Shown in pieces: positions 1 to 7,401 of a stretch of 64,000 bases of DNA. The DNA is from G958296245 sp965262055 (lineage in GTDB: Bacteria; Chloroflexota; Dehalococcoidia; Lucifugimonadales; G958296245). Under the pieces are notes generated by a model that searched no databases, was not told the DNA's origin, and saw nothing but the letters and a program-made list of their open reading frames with translations. Positions within the stretch are counted from its first letter, which is position 1, and every line of letters begins with the position of its first letter. The translations under genes and the position numbers were made by a program. The stretch is from the NCBI GenBank assembly GCA_965262055.1, contig CBDHEI010000002.1, positions 1,488,001 to 1,552,000 of the forward strand. Reading direction: 5' to 3'.

Positions 1-2
1 AT

Positions 3-395
3 GCGACGTACCACGTCCGGTTTGCCAACGGCGTCGAGGCTTGGGCCCTGCCCGCCGGGCCCAGGGACTTCGAGGTGATCGGCTCCGAGGGCATGGTGCG
101 GGCCATGAAGTCCGCCGCCACCTACTCCCGTTGGGAGATACGCTCCGGCGAGGAGTCAAGGGCCGAGTGGTTCGAGATAGACGCCCCGGCGGCGGTGAAA
201 CAGAACTTCACCACGCAGACCTGCCTGGAGGATCTGGTCGAGGCGTACGAGACGGGCCGCCCAACGCGCGGCAACGTCGACGTCACACACAACATCACGG
301 AGGCGTGCCTCGCGGTCGCCGAGAGCCACCGCAGGGGCGGCGAATGGGTGGACCTGCCCATGAGCAACCGTGACCTGTACGTCTTCCACGTCTGA
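3..395 (+). CDS. Gfo/Idh/MocA-family oxidoreductase, C-terminal part (5' end outside window)
   Basis: The reading frame is open from the window edge and ends with TGA at 393-395, so only about 130 C-terminal residues are visible. They fit the C-terminal alpha/beta substrate domain of Gfo/Idh/MocA NAD(P)-dependent dehydrogenases: a strand with FEVIGSEG, a long helix containing EDLVEAYETGRP, then a helix ending in WVDLPM, the usual end of the family. The Rossmann domain and catalytic Lys lie upstream and cannot be checked, so the substrate is unknown; such enzymes usually act on sugars, inositols or their amines. No partner gene on the same strand is obvious, because the next genes form a separate toxin-antitoxin-like pair. 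Confidence 0.75.
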   Translation, partial: ATYHVRFANGVEAWALPAGPRDFEVIGSEGMVRAMKSAATYSRWEIRSGEESRAEWFEIDAPAAVKQNFTTQTCLEDLVEAYETGRPTRGNVDVTHNITEACLAVAESHRRGGEWVDLPMSNRDLYVFHV

Positions 396-453
396 CCCCC
401 CGGAGGCGGAGTGGAAGCCACGGAGCCCTCGGGCTGCATCACGGAGGAGCAAC

Positions 454-705
454 ATGACGATCGAGCGTGAGCTACTTGGTAGGATAATGTCTCGTCCGGG
501 CACCTTCGGAGGGAAGCCAGTCATACGTGACACGCGAGTTTCGGTGGAGCTCCTATTGAGCCTATTAACACAAGGGGTTACTCCACAGGTCATCTTGGAC
601 GACTACCCCGAACTGGATCCGAACGACATTCGGGCCGCCACGGCATACGCCCACGCGGTCATTGCCGGGGACAGCCTGGCCTCCGTCTCGGTCTCGGAGT
701 CGTGA
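454..705 (+). CDS. DUF433-family protein, probable antitoxin of a DUF433/DUF5615 pair
   Basis: An 83-residue protein starting at ATG 454, preceded by GGAGGAG (443-449). It has the DUF433 signature: RIMSRPGTFGGKPVIRDTRV followed by LLSLLTQGVTP and ILDDYPELDPNDIRAA, a compact winged-helix-like DNA-binding module. In DUF433/DUF5615 pairs this gene comes first and the protein is taken to be the antitoxin and autorepressor. Its stop overlaps the GTG start of the downstream gene (GTGA), which indicates translational coupling. An in-frame upstream extension to position 370 overlaps the previous gene and lacks the conserved start, so I rejected it. Confidence 0.85.
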   Translation: MTIERELLGRIMSRPGTFGGKPVIRDTRVSVELLLSLLTQGVTPQVILDDYPELDPNDIRAATAYAHAVIAGDSLASVSVSES

Positions 706-1058
706 GGTTTCTTGTGGACCAATGCGCAGGCCGTCGTTTGGCAGAGTGGCTCCACAGAGCTGGACATGAAGTGCTGGAGGCCCGGGAACTTGGCCCAGAC
801 CCGGGGGACCGTGCATTGTTGGAACGCGCGGAGTCTGAAGACCGAATCTTGGTGACCATCGATACGGATTTCGGGGCGTTGATTCACCTACATGATGTGC
901 CGCATGCCGGTTTGGTCCGTCTGCCCGACGTGCCGGCGGAACAACGCATTGCGCTGGTGGCGGACCTGATAGACCGATATCAGCAGGAACTGGAAGCTCA
1001 CTCGATCGTCACGGTACGCAGCGGACGGATCCGAATATCCCGTTCTCCGACTGTGTGA
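702..1058 (+). CDS. DUF5615 PIN-like protein, probable toxin
   Basis: A 118-residue protein with a GTG start at 702 overlapping the upstream stop codon. It shows the DUF5615 (Mut7-C/PIN-like) layout: N-terminal RFLVDQCAGRRLAEWL with acidic Asp6, GHEVLEARELGPDPGDRALLE, and ILVTIDTDFG carrying the second acidic cluster. These acidic residues correspond to the metal site of PIN nucleases, so an RNase toxin role is the family expectation, not shown here. The C-terminal tail HSIVTVRSGRIRIS is typical of the family. It pairs with the DUF433 gene immediately upstream. Confidence 0.83.
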   Translation: MRFLVDQCAGRRLAEWLHRAGHEVLEARELGPDPGDRALLERAESEDRILVTIDTDFGALIHLHDVPHAGLVRLPDVPAEQRIALVADLIDRYQQELEAHSIVTVRSGRIRISRSPTV

Positions 1059-1107
1059 GACGATGGGCCGTAACTGTTCAGACTCCGTGAGATCCGAAGG
1101 AGGAGTT

Positions 1108-1160
1108 CAGAGGAGGGGTTCTCCCCTCTGGCAGGAGGGTCTGGGGGCTTTGCCCCAGTT
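1108..1160. repeat. Two-hairpin GC-rich intergenic repeat, copy 1
   Basis: In the 256-bp gap before sbcC two hairpins follow each other: GAGGGG (1113-1118), loop TTCT, CCCCTC (1123-1128); then CTGGGG (1141-1146) pairing with CCCCAG (1153-1158). A related block with the same order, CAGAGG, a GGGGC/GCCCC hairpin, GGGAG and TCTG, occurs at 13269-13300. This looks like a dispersed intergenic repeat (REP- or terminator-like). The 74-codon open frame across this gap has no family resemblance and I do not call it a gene. Confidence 0.45.
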
Positions 1161-1314
1161 TCGAAAGGGCGGGCGGGTGGGGATCAAAGACATCTACCCT
1201 ATCGAGGCTATGCTAGTGGAGAAGACATCAGCAAGTCTGAACAGTTACGATGGGCCACTTGAGTGGACGCACCCGTTGCGGCTATGAGTTCTATTCAGAA
1301 GCGATTGCCTTGCA

Positions 1315-3891
1315 GTGGTCCCCCTTAGGCTAACCCTCAGGAACTTCATCTGCTACGGGGAAGACGTGCCCATCCTGGACCTCGAGCCGGTGCACGTCGC
1401 CTGCCTGTCCGGGCAGAACGGCCACGGCAAGTCAGCGCTCCTTGACGCCATAACGTGGGCAGTCTGGGGCAGGGCGCGAGCGCGCACCCACGACGAGCTA
1501 ATACACCAGGGCAAGAGCTCCATGAGCGTCGAGTTGGAGCTCTACGCCCGGGGCCAGCGCTACCGCATCCTGCGACGCTATTCTAGGCCCTCCGCCGGGC
1601 GCCAGGGCACGACTCTGCTCGACCTGCAAGCCTCCTCCGGCAACGGCTACCGTGCCATAACCGGAAACACCGTACGCGATACCGAGGCCCTCATCCGAGA
1701 CGTAGTTCATATGGACTACGACACCTTCGTGAACACCGCATTCTTGCTGCAGGGCCGTGCGGACATGTTCACCAGGAGCAAGCCCTCTCAGCGGAAGGAG
1801 TGTCTCGCTGAGGTGCTCGACCTCTCGTACTACGACGACCTTGAGCAGCGCGCGAAGGCCCAGAGTACCCTGATACAGGACTACATCAAGGAGGCCGACA
1901 TAGCGATCGCCCAACTCAAGAGCGGCTTGGAGGCCAGGGAAGAGCATCAGGCTATTCTGGAGGAGGCCAGGGCGTCCATAGAGCGGCTTGCCCCCGCGGT
2001 CGAGGCCGCCCGGGCCCGCGTCGACTCTCAGAGGGGTAGGGTCGAGCTCCTGCGGAATATGGGCAAGGAGCGCGATGTCCTGAAGGCAAGGGCGGCCGCG
2101 GGCCGGTCCGAGATAGACGCGCTGGACAGGCAGAGGCGAGGCCACGAGGGGCGCGCCGCCGAGTACCACGCCCTGACGGAGCGCCGCGAGGAGATACTGC
2201 AAGGTTTCGGCGGCCTGGATACGGCACGGCGCGAGTCCGAACGTCTCGACGACGTCCACCGGCGACTTCTGACCCTCCAGTCCGGGAAGGCGCGGCTGGA
2301 ACAGGAGGTGGCCGTACAGCGCGAGCGGCTGTCCGCCTACCTGGCCCAGCTTAGCAGCAACATCGAGAACGGGCTGGAGCCCACGGCTTCTCGGCTGCCC
2401 GCGATAGGCCAGGCCATCGCGGACATGGAGAGCGAGGAGAACGCGCTCGAAGCCGGCAAGGCGGACTACGCCCGCATGGTGGGCGAGGCCCATGACCTTT
2501 CGCTAACCATCGAGTCCCTGGAGGCCGCCAACACGGTCCTGAGGGAGGAGATGAGCGAGACGCGGCAGAAGTTCGACATCCTCCAGCGTGAGGACGCGGA
2601 GTGCCCGGTCTGTAGGCAACTGTTGAGGCCGGAGGACAGGGACCACGTGCGGGCCGAGTACGAGAGGCAGGGGAAGAAGGCCCTCAACCGGTTCAGGGAC
2701 AACGCCGCCGAACAAGACCGTCTGAGGGAGACACACTCCAGGTTGGCGACCAAGGTTTCAAGGCTGGAGGTTGAGCTGAGCAGGGACGCCCGCGAACTGA
2801 CGCGGAAGAGGACCGAGCTCGAGCGTGACCGCCGGGACTCGATCACCGCTCGCCAGCAGCTCGATCTTGCGTTGGCCGAGAGCGAGAAGGAGCGTGCCCG
2901 CCTCGAGAAAGAGGCGTTCGCCGAGGCGGAGCGGGCCGAGCTGGCGCGGATCGACGCCCGGATCGCCGAGATGGACTACGACCCAGACGCTCATAACGCC
3001 GCGAGGCGCCAGGCTAGGGAGCTCGGGCCGTACGAGGAGCTCATACGCAAGCTCAGGGAGGCGGAGAAGCGGCTGCCTGAGGAGCGCCGCGACCTAGGCG
3101 AGGTCGCCGCCATGCTCGAGCGCCGCCGGGCCGAGACTGCCGAAGACGAGGAACGCGCCGCCAGGCTGGGACGCGATATCGTGGCTCTCCCCTCGATGGA
3201 GGCTGAGCTCCGCGGAATGGAGGACTCGCTCACGGCCAAGGAGAGGGAGCTGGAAGCAGCCCGCGTTCAGCAAGGGATCTCGACCGAGGAGCTGGCGAGG
3301 CTGGACCGCCTTGAGGCCGAAGCGAAGGAGCGCGAGAAGAAGCGCGACACGCTCGTGGACCAGAAGGGCGTCTACGACGAGCTGGCGGTGGCGTTCGGCA
3401 AGAACGGCGTGCAGGCCCTGATCATCGAGGCGGCTATCCCGCAGCTAGAAGACGACGCGAACCAGCTCCTGTCGCGCCTGACGGACAACCGGATGTCGAT
3501 CAGGCTGCAGCTCCGGCAGGGCAGGCGCGAGCGCCGGATGGGGCTACCGTCCGAGGAGCTGGACATCCGCGTCGGCGACGAGATGGGCACTCGAAGCTAC
3601 GAGACCTTCAGCGGCGGCGAGGCCTTCCGCATCGATTTCTCCCTGCGTATCGCCCTCTCCAAGCTGCTTGCGCGCCGCTCAGGAGCGCCGCTGCCGATCC
3701 TTTTCATCGACGAGGGGTTCGGCTCACAGGACGCTGCGGGACAGGAGCGCCTCAAGGAGGCCATTCAGTCCATCCAGGACGACTTTCGCAAGATCATCGT
3801 CATCACCCACATCGACGAGATCAAGGAGTCGTTCCCCACCCGCATTGAGGTCACCAAGACCCCCACGGGCTCGACGTTTGCCGTAGCCTAG
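1315..3891 (+). CDS. sbcC: SbcC/Rad50-type SMC-like exonuclease ATPase subunit
   Basis: An 858-residue SMC-type ATPase. Walker A GQNGHGKS is at residues 33-40, two long coiled-coil arms flank a zinc hook CPVC (430-433), the ABC signature FSGGE has its Ser at 766, and Walker B LFIDEG has Asp-Glu at 799-800. In the SbcCD complex this subunit drives ATP-dependent opening and cutting of DNA hairpins and protein-blocked ends together with the SbcD (Mre11) nuclease. No sbcD is found next to it; the genes immediately upstream are the DUF433/DUF5615 pair. The start is GTG 1315 without a clear Shine-Dalgarno sequence, but residues 1-16 (PLRLTLRNFICYGE) match the normal N-terminus. At 858 residues it is shorter than the E. 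coli protein, as is usual outside proteobacteria. Confidence 0.93.
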   Translation: MVPLRLTLRNFICYGEDVPILDLEPVHVACLSGQNGHGKSALLDAITWAVWGRARARTHDELIHQGKSSMSVELELYARGQRYRILRRYSRPSAGRQGTTLLDLQASSGNGYRAITGNTVRDTEALIRDVVHMDYDTFVNTAFLLQGRADMFTRSKPSQRKECLAEVLDLSYYDDLEQRAKAQSTLIQDYIKEADIAIAQLKSGLEAREEHQAILEEARASIERLAPAVEAARARVDSQRGRVELLRNMGKERDVLKARAAAGRSEIDALDRQRRGHEGRAAEYHALTERREEILQGFGGLDTARRESERLDDVHRRLLTLQSGKARLEQEVAVQRERLSAYLAQLSSNIENGLEPTASRLPAIGQAIADMESEENALEAGKADYARMVGEAHDLSLTIESLEAANTVLREEMSETRQKFDILQREDAECPVCRQLLRPEDRDHVRAEYERQGKKALNRFRDNAAEQDRLRETHSRLATKVSRLEVELSRDARELTRKRTELERDRRDSITARQQLDLALAESEKERARLEKEAFAEAERAELARIDARIAEMDYDPDAHNAARRQARELGPYEELIRKLREAEKRLPEERRDLGEVAAMLERRRAETAEDEERAARLGRDIVALPSMEAELRGMEDSLTAKERELEAARVQQGISTEELARLDRLEAEAKEREKKRDTLVDQKGVYDELAVAFGKNGVQALIIEAAIPQLEDDANQLLSRLTDNRMSIRLQLRQGRRERRMGLPSEELDIRVGDEMGTRSYETFSGGEAFRIDFSLRIALSKLLARRSGAPLPILFIDEGFGSQDAAGQERLKEAIQSIQDDFRKIIVITHIDEIKESFPTRIEVTKTPTGSTFAVA

Positions 3892-3914
3892 CCAGAGCCA
3901 AGGAACACAGGATC

Positions 3915-4841
3915 ATGTCCAATATCGACTCAGCCGTCGTTACCGGCGCCTTTAGCTACACCGGCAGGTACATCGCACAGCGCCTGCTTTACCAGGGGGT
4001 CACGGTAAAGACTCTGACGACCCGCCCGAGCACACAGGACCCATTCGGCGGCCGGGTGGAGGCGGCGCCGCTGGACTTCTCCGACCGGGACGGGCTGTCC
4101 AGATCGATGCGGGGCGCCGACATGCTGTTCAACACCTACTGGGTGCGGTTCGGGCGCGGCCAGACCACATTCGACAGCGCAGTGGCCAACTCCAAGGCCC
4201 TGTTCGAGGCTGCCGCAGAGGCGGGCGTCGGCAGGATCGTCCACGTCTCCATAACGAACGCCTCGGCGGAGTCCGAGCTGGGCTACTTCAGAGGGAAGGG
4301 GCGCGTGGAGGAGGCGCTGAAGGGTGTCGGTGTCCCCTACGCCATCCTAAGGCCCACTATGGTCTTCAGCTCCGACGACGTGCTCCTAAACAACATGGCC
4401 TGGGCGCTGCGGCGCTTCCGTGTCTTCCCCGTCTTCGGGAGCGGGAGCTATCCTATCCAACCCGTCTTCGTCGAAGACCTCGCCGCGCTTGCGGTAGACG
4501 CCGCCTCGCAGACCGGGAGCACCGTCACGGACGCGGTGGGGCCGGAGACCTTCGGGTTCGAGTCCCTGTTGCGCCTGCTGGCCGCGTCGATGGGGGTGCG
4601 CTGCCGGTTTGTCCACATGCCCCCGTCCCTTGGCCTCGGCCTGACCAAGCTGGTCGGCATGCTGGTGCGCGACGTAGTCCTCATACGCGACGAGGTCGAC
4701 GGTCTGATGGACGGTCTGATGAGGTCGGACGCCCCGCCGACCTGCGAGACGAAGCTGAGCGACTGGCTTCAGGACAACGCGGCCGGCCTAGGATGCCGCT
4801 ACGTGTCCGAGCTCACGCGCAACTACAACCGCCCAAGTTGA
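3915..4841 (+). CDS. NAD(P)-binding epimerase/NmrA-like protein
   Basis: A 308-residue atypical/extended SDR protein. The N-terminus AVVTGAFSYTGRYIAQRLL is a TGxxGxxG-type Rossmann motif with A-F-S substitutions, followed by an early SDR core, the strand IVHVSITNAS, and YFRGKGRVEEAL in place of the YxxxK catalytic motif. Together with 'ILRPTMVF' and 'PVFVEDLA' this resembles NDUFA9/NmrA-like 'NAD(P)H-binding' proteins, which act as oxidoreductases or redox-sensing chaperones on quinone-related or sugar substrates. It starts at ATG 3915, 23 bases after sbcC, probably in the same transcript. The exact substrate cannot be inferred. Confidence 0.8.
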   Translation: MSNIDSAVVTGAFSYTGRYIAQRLLYQGVTVKTLTTRPSTQDPFGGRVEAAPLDFSDRDGLSRSMRGADMLFNTYWVRFGRGQTTFDSAVANSKALFEAAAEAGVGRIVHVSITNASAESELGYFRGKGRVEEALKGVGVPYAILRPTMVFSSDDVLLNNMAWALRRFRVFPVFGSGSYPIQPVFVEDLAALAVDAASQTGSTVTDAVGPETFGFESLLRLLAASMGVRCRFVHMPPSLGLGLTKLVGMLVRDVVLIRDEVDGLMDGLMRSDAPPTCETKLSDWLQDNAAGLGCRYVSELTRNYNRPS

Positions 4842-4873
4842 GCCACTGCCGCGCGAAGCCGCGGCGCAATCTT

Positions 4874-4911
4874 CCCCAGTCCGACAGAGGGATTGGGGGG
4901 TTTCTCTCTCT
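4874..4911 (+). terminator. Candidate intrinsic terminator after the epimerase-like gene
   Basis: CCCCAGTCC (4874-4882) can pair with GGATTGGGG (4890-4898) as a 9-bp stem with one G-T wobble and a 7-base loop, followed by a pyrimidine-rich tail TTTCTCTCTCT (4901-4911). A smaller perfect hairpin GCCGCG/CGCGGC lies just upstream (4848-4865). The position, 30 bases after the stop codon, fits transcription termination. Confidence 0.5.
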
Positions 4912-4969
4912 CGCCCCACCGACTGCCGTATGACCCAGAGCCGCATCGAGCCGAAAAACCTTTGGATCC

Positions 4970-5089
4970 GTCACATTCTGTAACATTTGTCACTTTTCAG
5001 CTATGGCCCACGTTACAGGGGGTGACGCGAGAGTGACACGAAGTGACGCGGATGTAGCTGATTGTGGCACCGGTGTGACGGAGTGTTAC
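4970..5089. promoter_or_regulatory. Helically phased array of GTNAC pentamers upstream of carA
   Basis: Nine perfect GTNAC pentamers start at 4970, 4980, 4989, 5012, 5022, 5033, 5043, 5075 and 5085. Two one-mismatch copies, GTAGC (5054) and GTGGC (5064), fill the gap, so almost every 10.5-bp turn over 120 bp carries a copy. The first three read GTCAC/GTAAC and the rest GTTAC/GTGAC, so the array inverts near 5000. Direct repeats one helical turn apart are the site type of OmpR/PhoB-family regulators, and CTGTAAC followed by GTCAC (4978-4993) resembles a Pho-box half. The rest of the 457-bp gap up to position 5298 (5090-5298) shows only a small GAGCC/GGCTC hairpin and no gene that I recognise. 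Confidence 0.5.
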
Positions 5090-5337
5090 ACGCCCTTCGA
5101 CGGAGCCTGTGCTGAGCCAACCGAAGGGCTCAGGGCGAGCCATTCGAGGCTCTCACCCGGCGGGGGCCGCCGAAGAACGTGCCCGCGCCTGGGGCAACCC
5201 CCCTGCCACGGGAAGACCATAGCACGCACGTTCGCGTATGTCAAATCCGCGATGAACGGCAACTGGTGAGTTGACCGGGGCTAGGCATCGTAACTATCAT
5301 GGCCGGTGGCCCACCGCCATGCGAGCAGCGGACATTG

Positions 5338-6453
5338 ATGCGCAACGAACCTGAACCCGCATATCTGGTCCTAGAGGACGGCTCCGTGTACGAAGGAGAA
5401 TCCTTTGGCGCGGCGGCGTCCTCCTTTGGCGAGGTCGTCTTCAATACGTCGATGACCGGGTACCAGGAGATGCTGACGGACCCGTCGTACGCCGGACAGA
5501 TCGTCGTGCCCACCTACCCCCTGATCGGCAACTACGGGGTCAACGAGAGGGACTTCGAGTCGAGCCGGATACAGGTCTCGGGGTTCGTGGTGCGCGAGCA
5601 CTGCCGCCACCCCAGCCATGCTATGAGCACTTCGACGCTGGAAGAGTTCATGCATTCCCAGGGGGTGACCGGTCTGAGCGGCGTCGACACCCGCGCCGTC
5701 ACGCGGCGGCTGCGGAGCCGGGGCGTCATGATGGGAGCGATCGCCGTGGGCGAGCCGCCCGGCGAGGCGCTGGAGAGGCTCAGGGGGCTGCCGGCCTACG
5801 AGACCATCGACTACGTGTCCAGGGTCACGACCCCCAGCCCGTACGAGTGGGATGGGGGAGACGGCGGCGGTGAGGATTCAAGCCGGCTGTACCGCGTCGT
5901 CGTGGACGACTTCGGCCTCAAGTACAATATCCTGCGCGAGCTGCGGGCCAGGGGGTGCGAGGTGACTGCCGTCCCGGCCGGCACGTCCGCCGATGAGGTC
6001 CTGGCCATGCGCCCCGACGGCGTGGTGCTGTCCCCGGGCCCTGGGGACCCGGACCTGCTCGACTACGCCGTAGAGACCGCCCGGGGCCTGATCGGCAGGG
6101 TGCCCATCCTGGGCATCTGCCTGGGCAACCAGGTGCTGGGCAGGGCGTTCGGCGCGGGCACCTACAAGCTAAAGTTCGGCCACCGCGGCGGCAACCACCC
6201 CGTCCGCGACCTAGCAACCGGCCTCGTGCACATCACGTCGCAGAACCACGGCTACGCGGTCGACCCCGACACGCTGCAGGCGGACGTGGAGGTCAGCCAC
6301 ATAAACCTGAACGACTACACCGTGGAGGGGCTGCGCCACAAGTCCCTGCCGGTGATGAGCATCCAGTACCACTCGGAGGCGTCTCCCGGCCCCTTGGACA
6401 ACGAGTACATCTTCGACCGCTTCATCGAGTTGGTGGAGGGGTCCAAGGCATGA
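5338..6453 (+). CDS. carA: Carbamoyl-phosphate synthase small (glutaminase) subunit
   Basis: Hydrolyses glutamine and passes ammonia to CarB for carbamoyl-phosphate synthesis, the entry to pyrimidines and arginine. The N-terminal CPSase small domain begins AYLVLEDGSVYEGESFG and contains FNTSMTGYQEMLTDPSY. The class I glutaminase domain has nucleophile Cys261 in GICLGNQ, with His345 and Glu347 in QYHSEA. An in-frame ATG at 5299 would add 13 residues rich in Gly and Pro; ATG 5338 gives the normal family N-terminus and is preferred, although neither start has a strong Shine-Dalgarno sequence. carB is not adjacent but begins 1.7 kb downstream, after a VapBC module and a HAD gene. The phased GTNAC array lies 250 bp upstream. 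Confidence 0.96.
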   Translation: MRNEPEPAYLVLEDGSVYEGESFGAAASSFGEVVFNTSMTGYQEMLTDPSYAGQIVVPTYPLIGNYGVNERDFESSRIQVSGFVVREHCRHPSHAMSTSTLEEFMHSQGVTGLSGVDTRAVTRRLRSRGVMMGAIAVGEPPGEALERLRGLPAYETIDYVSRVTTPSPYEWDGGDGGGEDSSRLYRVVVDDFGLKYNILRELRARGCEVTAVPAGTSADEVLAMRPDGVVLSPGPGDPDLLDYAVETARGLIGRVPILGICLGNQVLGRAFGAGTYKLKFGHRGGNHPVRDLATGLVHITSQNHGYAVDPDTLQADVEVSHINLNDYTVEGLRHKSLPVMSIQYHSEASPGPLDNEYIFDRFIELVEGSKA

Positions 6454-6466
6454 CGAGACTGGGATG

Positions 6467-6513
6467 TGCTATTCTGATGCAATATAGTGATGCCTCAGAG
6501 TGATGCTCTAAAG
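6467..6513 (+). promoter_or_regulatory. Extended -10 and three 13-bp direct repeats before vapB
   Basis: TGATGC recurs at 6475, 6488 and 6501, exactly 13 bp apart, giving three TGATGC-N7 units that end 10 bases before the vapB ATG. The first unit overlaps a possible extended -10 element TGCTATTCT (6467-6475). Direct repeats at this position are what would be expected of an operator bound by the antitoxin in an autoregulated toxin-antitoxin operon. A Shine-Dalgarno sequence GAGGTG (6513-6518) follows. Confidence 0.5.
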
Positions 6514-6523
6514 AGGTGCAAGA

Positions 6524-6757
6524 ATGCGTACGACTCTCGATATCGACAGCGCGTTGCTCGACTCGGTGGTGGAGGCCACGGGAGAGAAGACGAAGAGCAG
6601 GGCGGTGAACGCGGTCCTACAAGAATATGTCCGTCGGACCAAGATCGATGAACTTCGCGCGATGGCGGGGAAGATTCCCCTAGACGATACGCGAGCGGAG
6701 CAGAGAGAGGCGGACCGGCGCAGGCAGGCGTTTCTGGACGACCTGAGGGCTGGTTGA
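6524..6757 (+). CDS. vapB: VapB-type antitoxin
   Basis: A 77-residue ribbon-helix-helix-type antitoxin. The N-terminus MRTTLDIDSALLDSVVEATG and the following KSRAVNAVLQEYVRRTKIDEL match the VapB/DUF2191 family; the C-terminal third (Q/R/E-rich, ending FLDDLRAG) would neutralise the toxin. GAGGTG precedes ATG 6524. Its stop at 6755-6757 is followed directly by the TTG start of vapC. Three 13-bp direct repeats upstream are a likely operator. The position between carA and carB is unusual. Confidence 0.9.
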   Translation: MRTTLDIDSALLDSVVEATGEKTKSRAVNAVLQEYVRRTKIDELRAMAGKIPLDDTRAEQREADRRRQAFLDDLRAG

Positions 6758-7147
6758 TTGGTTATCGCCGACTCGTCGGTATGGATAGACTTCCAGAGAA
6801 ACCCCGGCTCCAGGGCGGGCAGGGAGCTTGACCGGCTTCTGGCCAACGGTGAGGTGGTGATGGTGGGTCCCGTGCTGGCAGAGGTACTTCAGGGAGCGCG
6901 TTCGGAAAGCGAGTTCGTGTTCTTCGCGAGCCACCTTACAGCCCTGTCATATCTGGAGATGGACCAAAACACATGGGTGAAGGCCGGAGACTTGAACCGC
7001 CGGCTCAAGCAGAAAGGGGATATGCTTGCGCTGGGCGACCTAATAATCTCTGCGCTGGCGCTGGGCCACGATATACCGGTCTACACACTTAACGGCGACT
7101 TAGACCGCGTTCCGGGCCTCCGGCGCCACCAACCGGGTGCGCGATGA
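6758..7147 (+). CDS. vapC: VapC PIN-domain ribonuclease toxin
   Basis: A 129-residue PIN-domain protein, starting with TTG 6758 directly after the vapB stop. The acidic active-site residues are all present: Asp5 (VIADSSVWID), Glu42 (VLAEVLQG), Asp94 (LGDLIIS) and Asp114 (LNGDLDRV). VapC toxins are Mg2+-dependent RNases that cleave tRNA or rRNA and are held inactive by VapB. The TGA stop overlaps the ATG of the next small gene (ATGA). The toxin looks intact. Confidence 0.92.
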   Translation: MVIADSSVWIDFQRNPGSRAGRELDRLLANGEVVMVGPVLAEVLQGARSESEFVFFASHLTALSYLEMDQNTWVKAGDLNRRLKQKGDMLALGDLIISALALGHDIPVYTLNGDLDRVPGLRRHQPGAR

Positions 7148-7401
7148 GTCTGGCCCAGAACGAAGGACATAGGACGATGATTACAGCGACGTACGAATTC
7201 GAGCACGGCTACGCGAGGCCGATGAACAGGGGAATTACCCTTTGGAATGGTTCTCTGGATGACATAAGCGCGGACAATCCGATGAAGTCGGTCGACGGCT
7301 TGGTCTATGAGGTCATCGGCGCCGAAGATGTGTGGTCGGACGGTTACAACCTGAAGGGCATCAAGGTCACTATCGAGATTGAGGAATCGGCAAAGCAGTG
7401 A
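7144..7401 (+). CDS. Small protein of unknown function, coupled to vapC
   Basis: An 85-residue protein beginning at ATG 7144 within the vapC stop (ATGA); an internal ATG at 7177 (MITATYEFEHG) is an equally plausible start. It is acidic, without membrane segments, and ends in a strand-like KVTIEIEESA. I do not recognise a family. Its stop overlaps the GTG of the HAD gene (GTGA), so it is translationally coupled on both sides, which argues that it is a real gene. Confidence 0.6.
   Translation: MSLAQNEGHRTMITATYEFEHGYARPMNRGITLWNGSLDDISADNPMKSVDGLVYEVIGAEDVWSDGYNLKGIKVTIEIEESAKQ

Noticed and set aside
1063..1287. 74-residue open frame between the DUF5615 gene and sbcC
   Set aside because: It runs through a two-hairpin repeat, has no Shine-Dalgarno sequence and no family resemblance.
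5003..5269. 88-residue open frame before carA
   Set aside because: It lies across the GTNAC array, whose 10-11-bp phase does not follow codons, and the translation has no recognisable domain.
5299..5337. Upstream ATG for carA
   Set aside because: It adds a Gly/Pro-rich stretch not found in CarA; ATG 5338 gives the conserved N-terminus.
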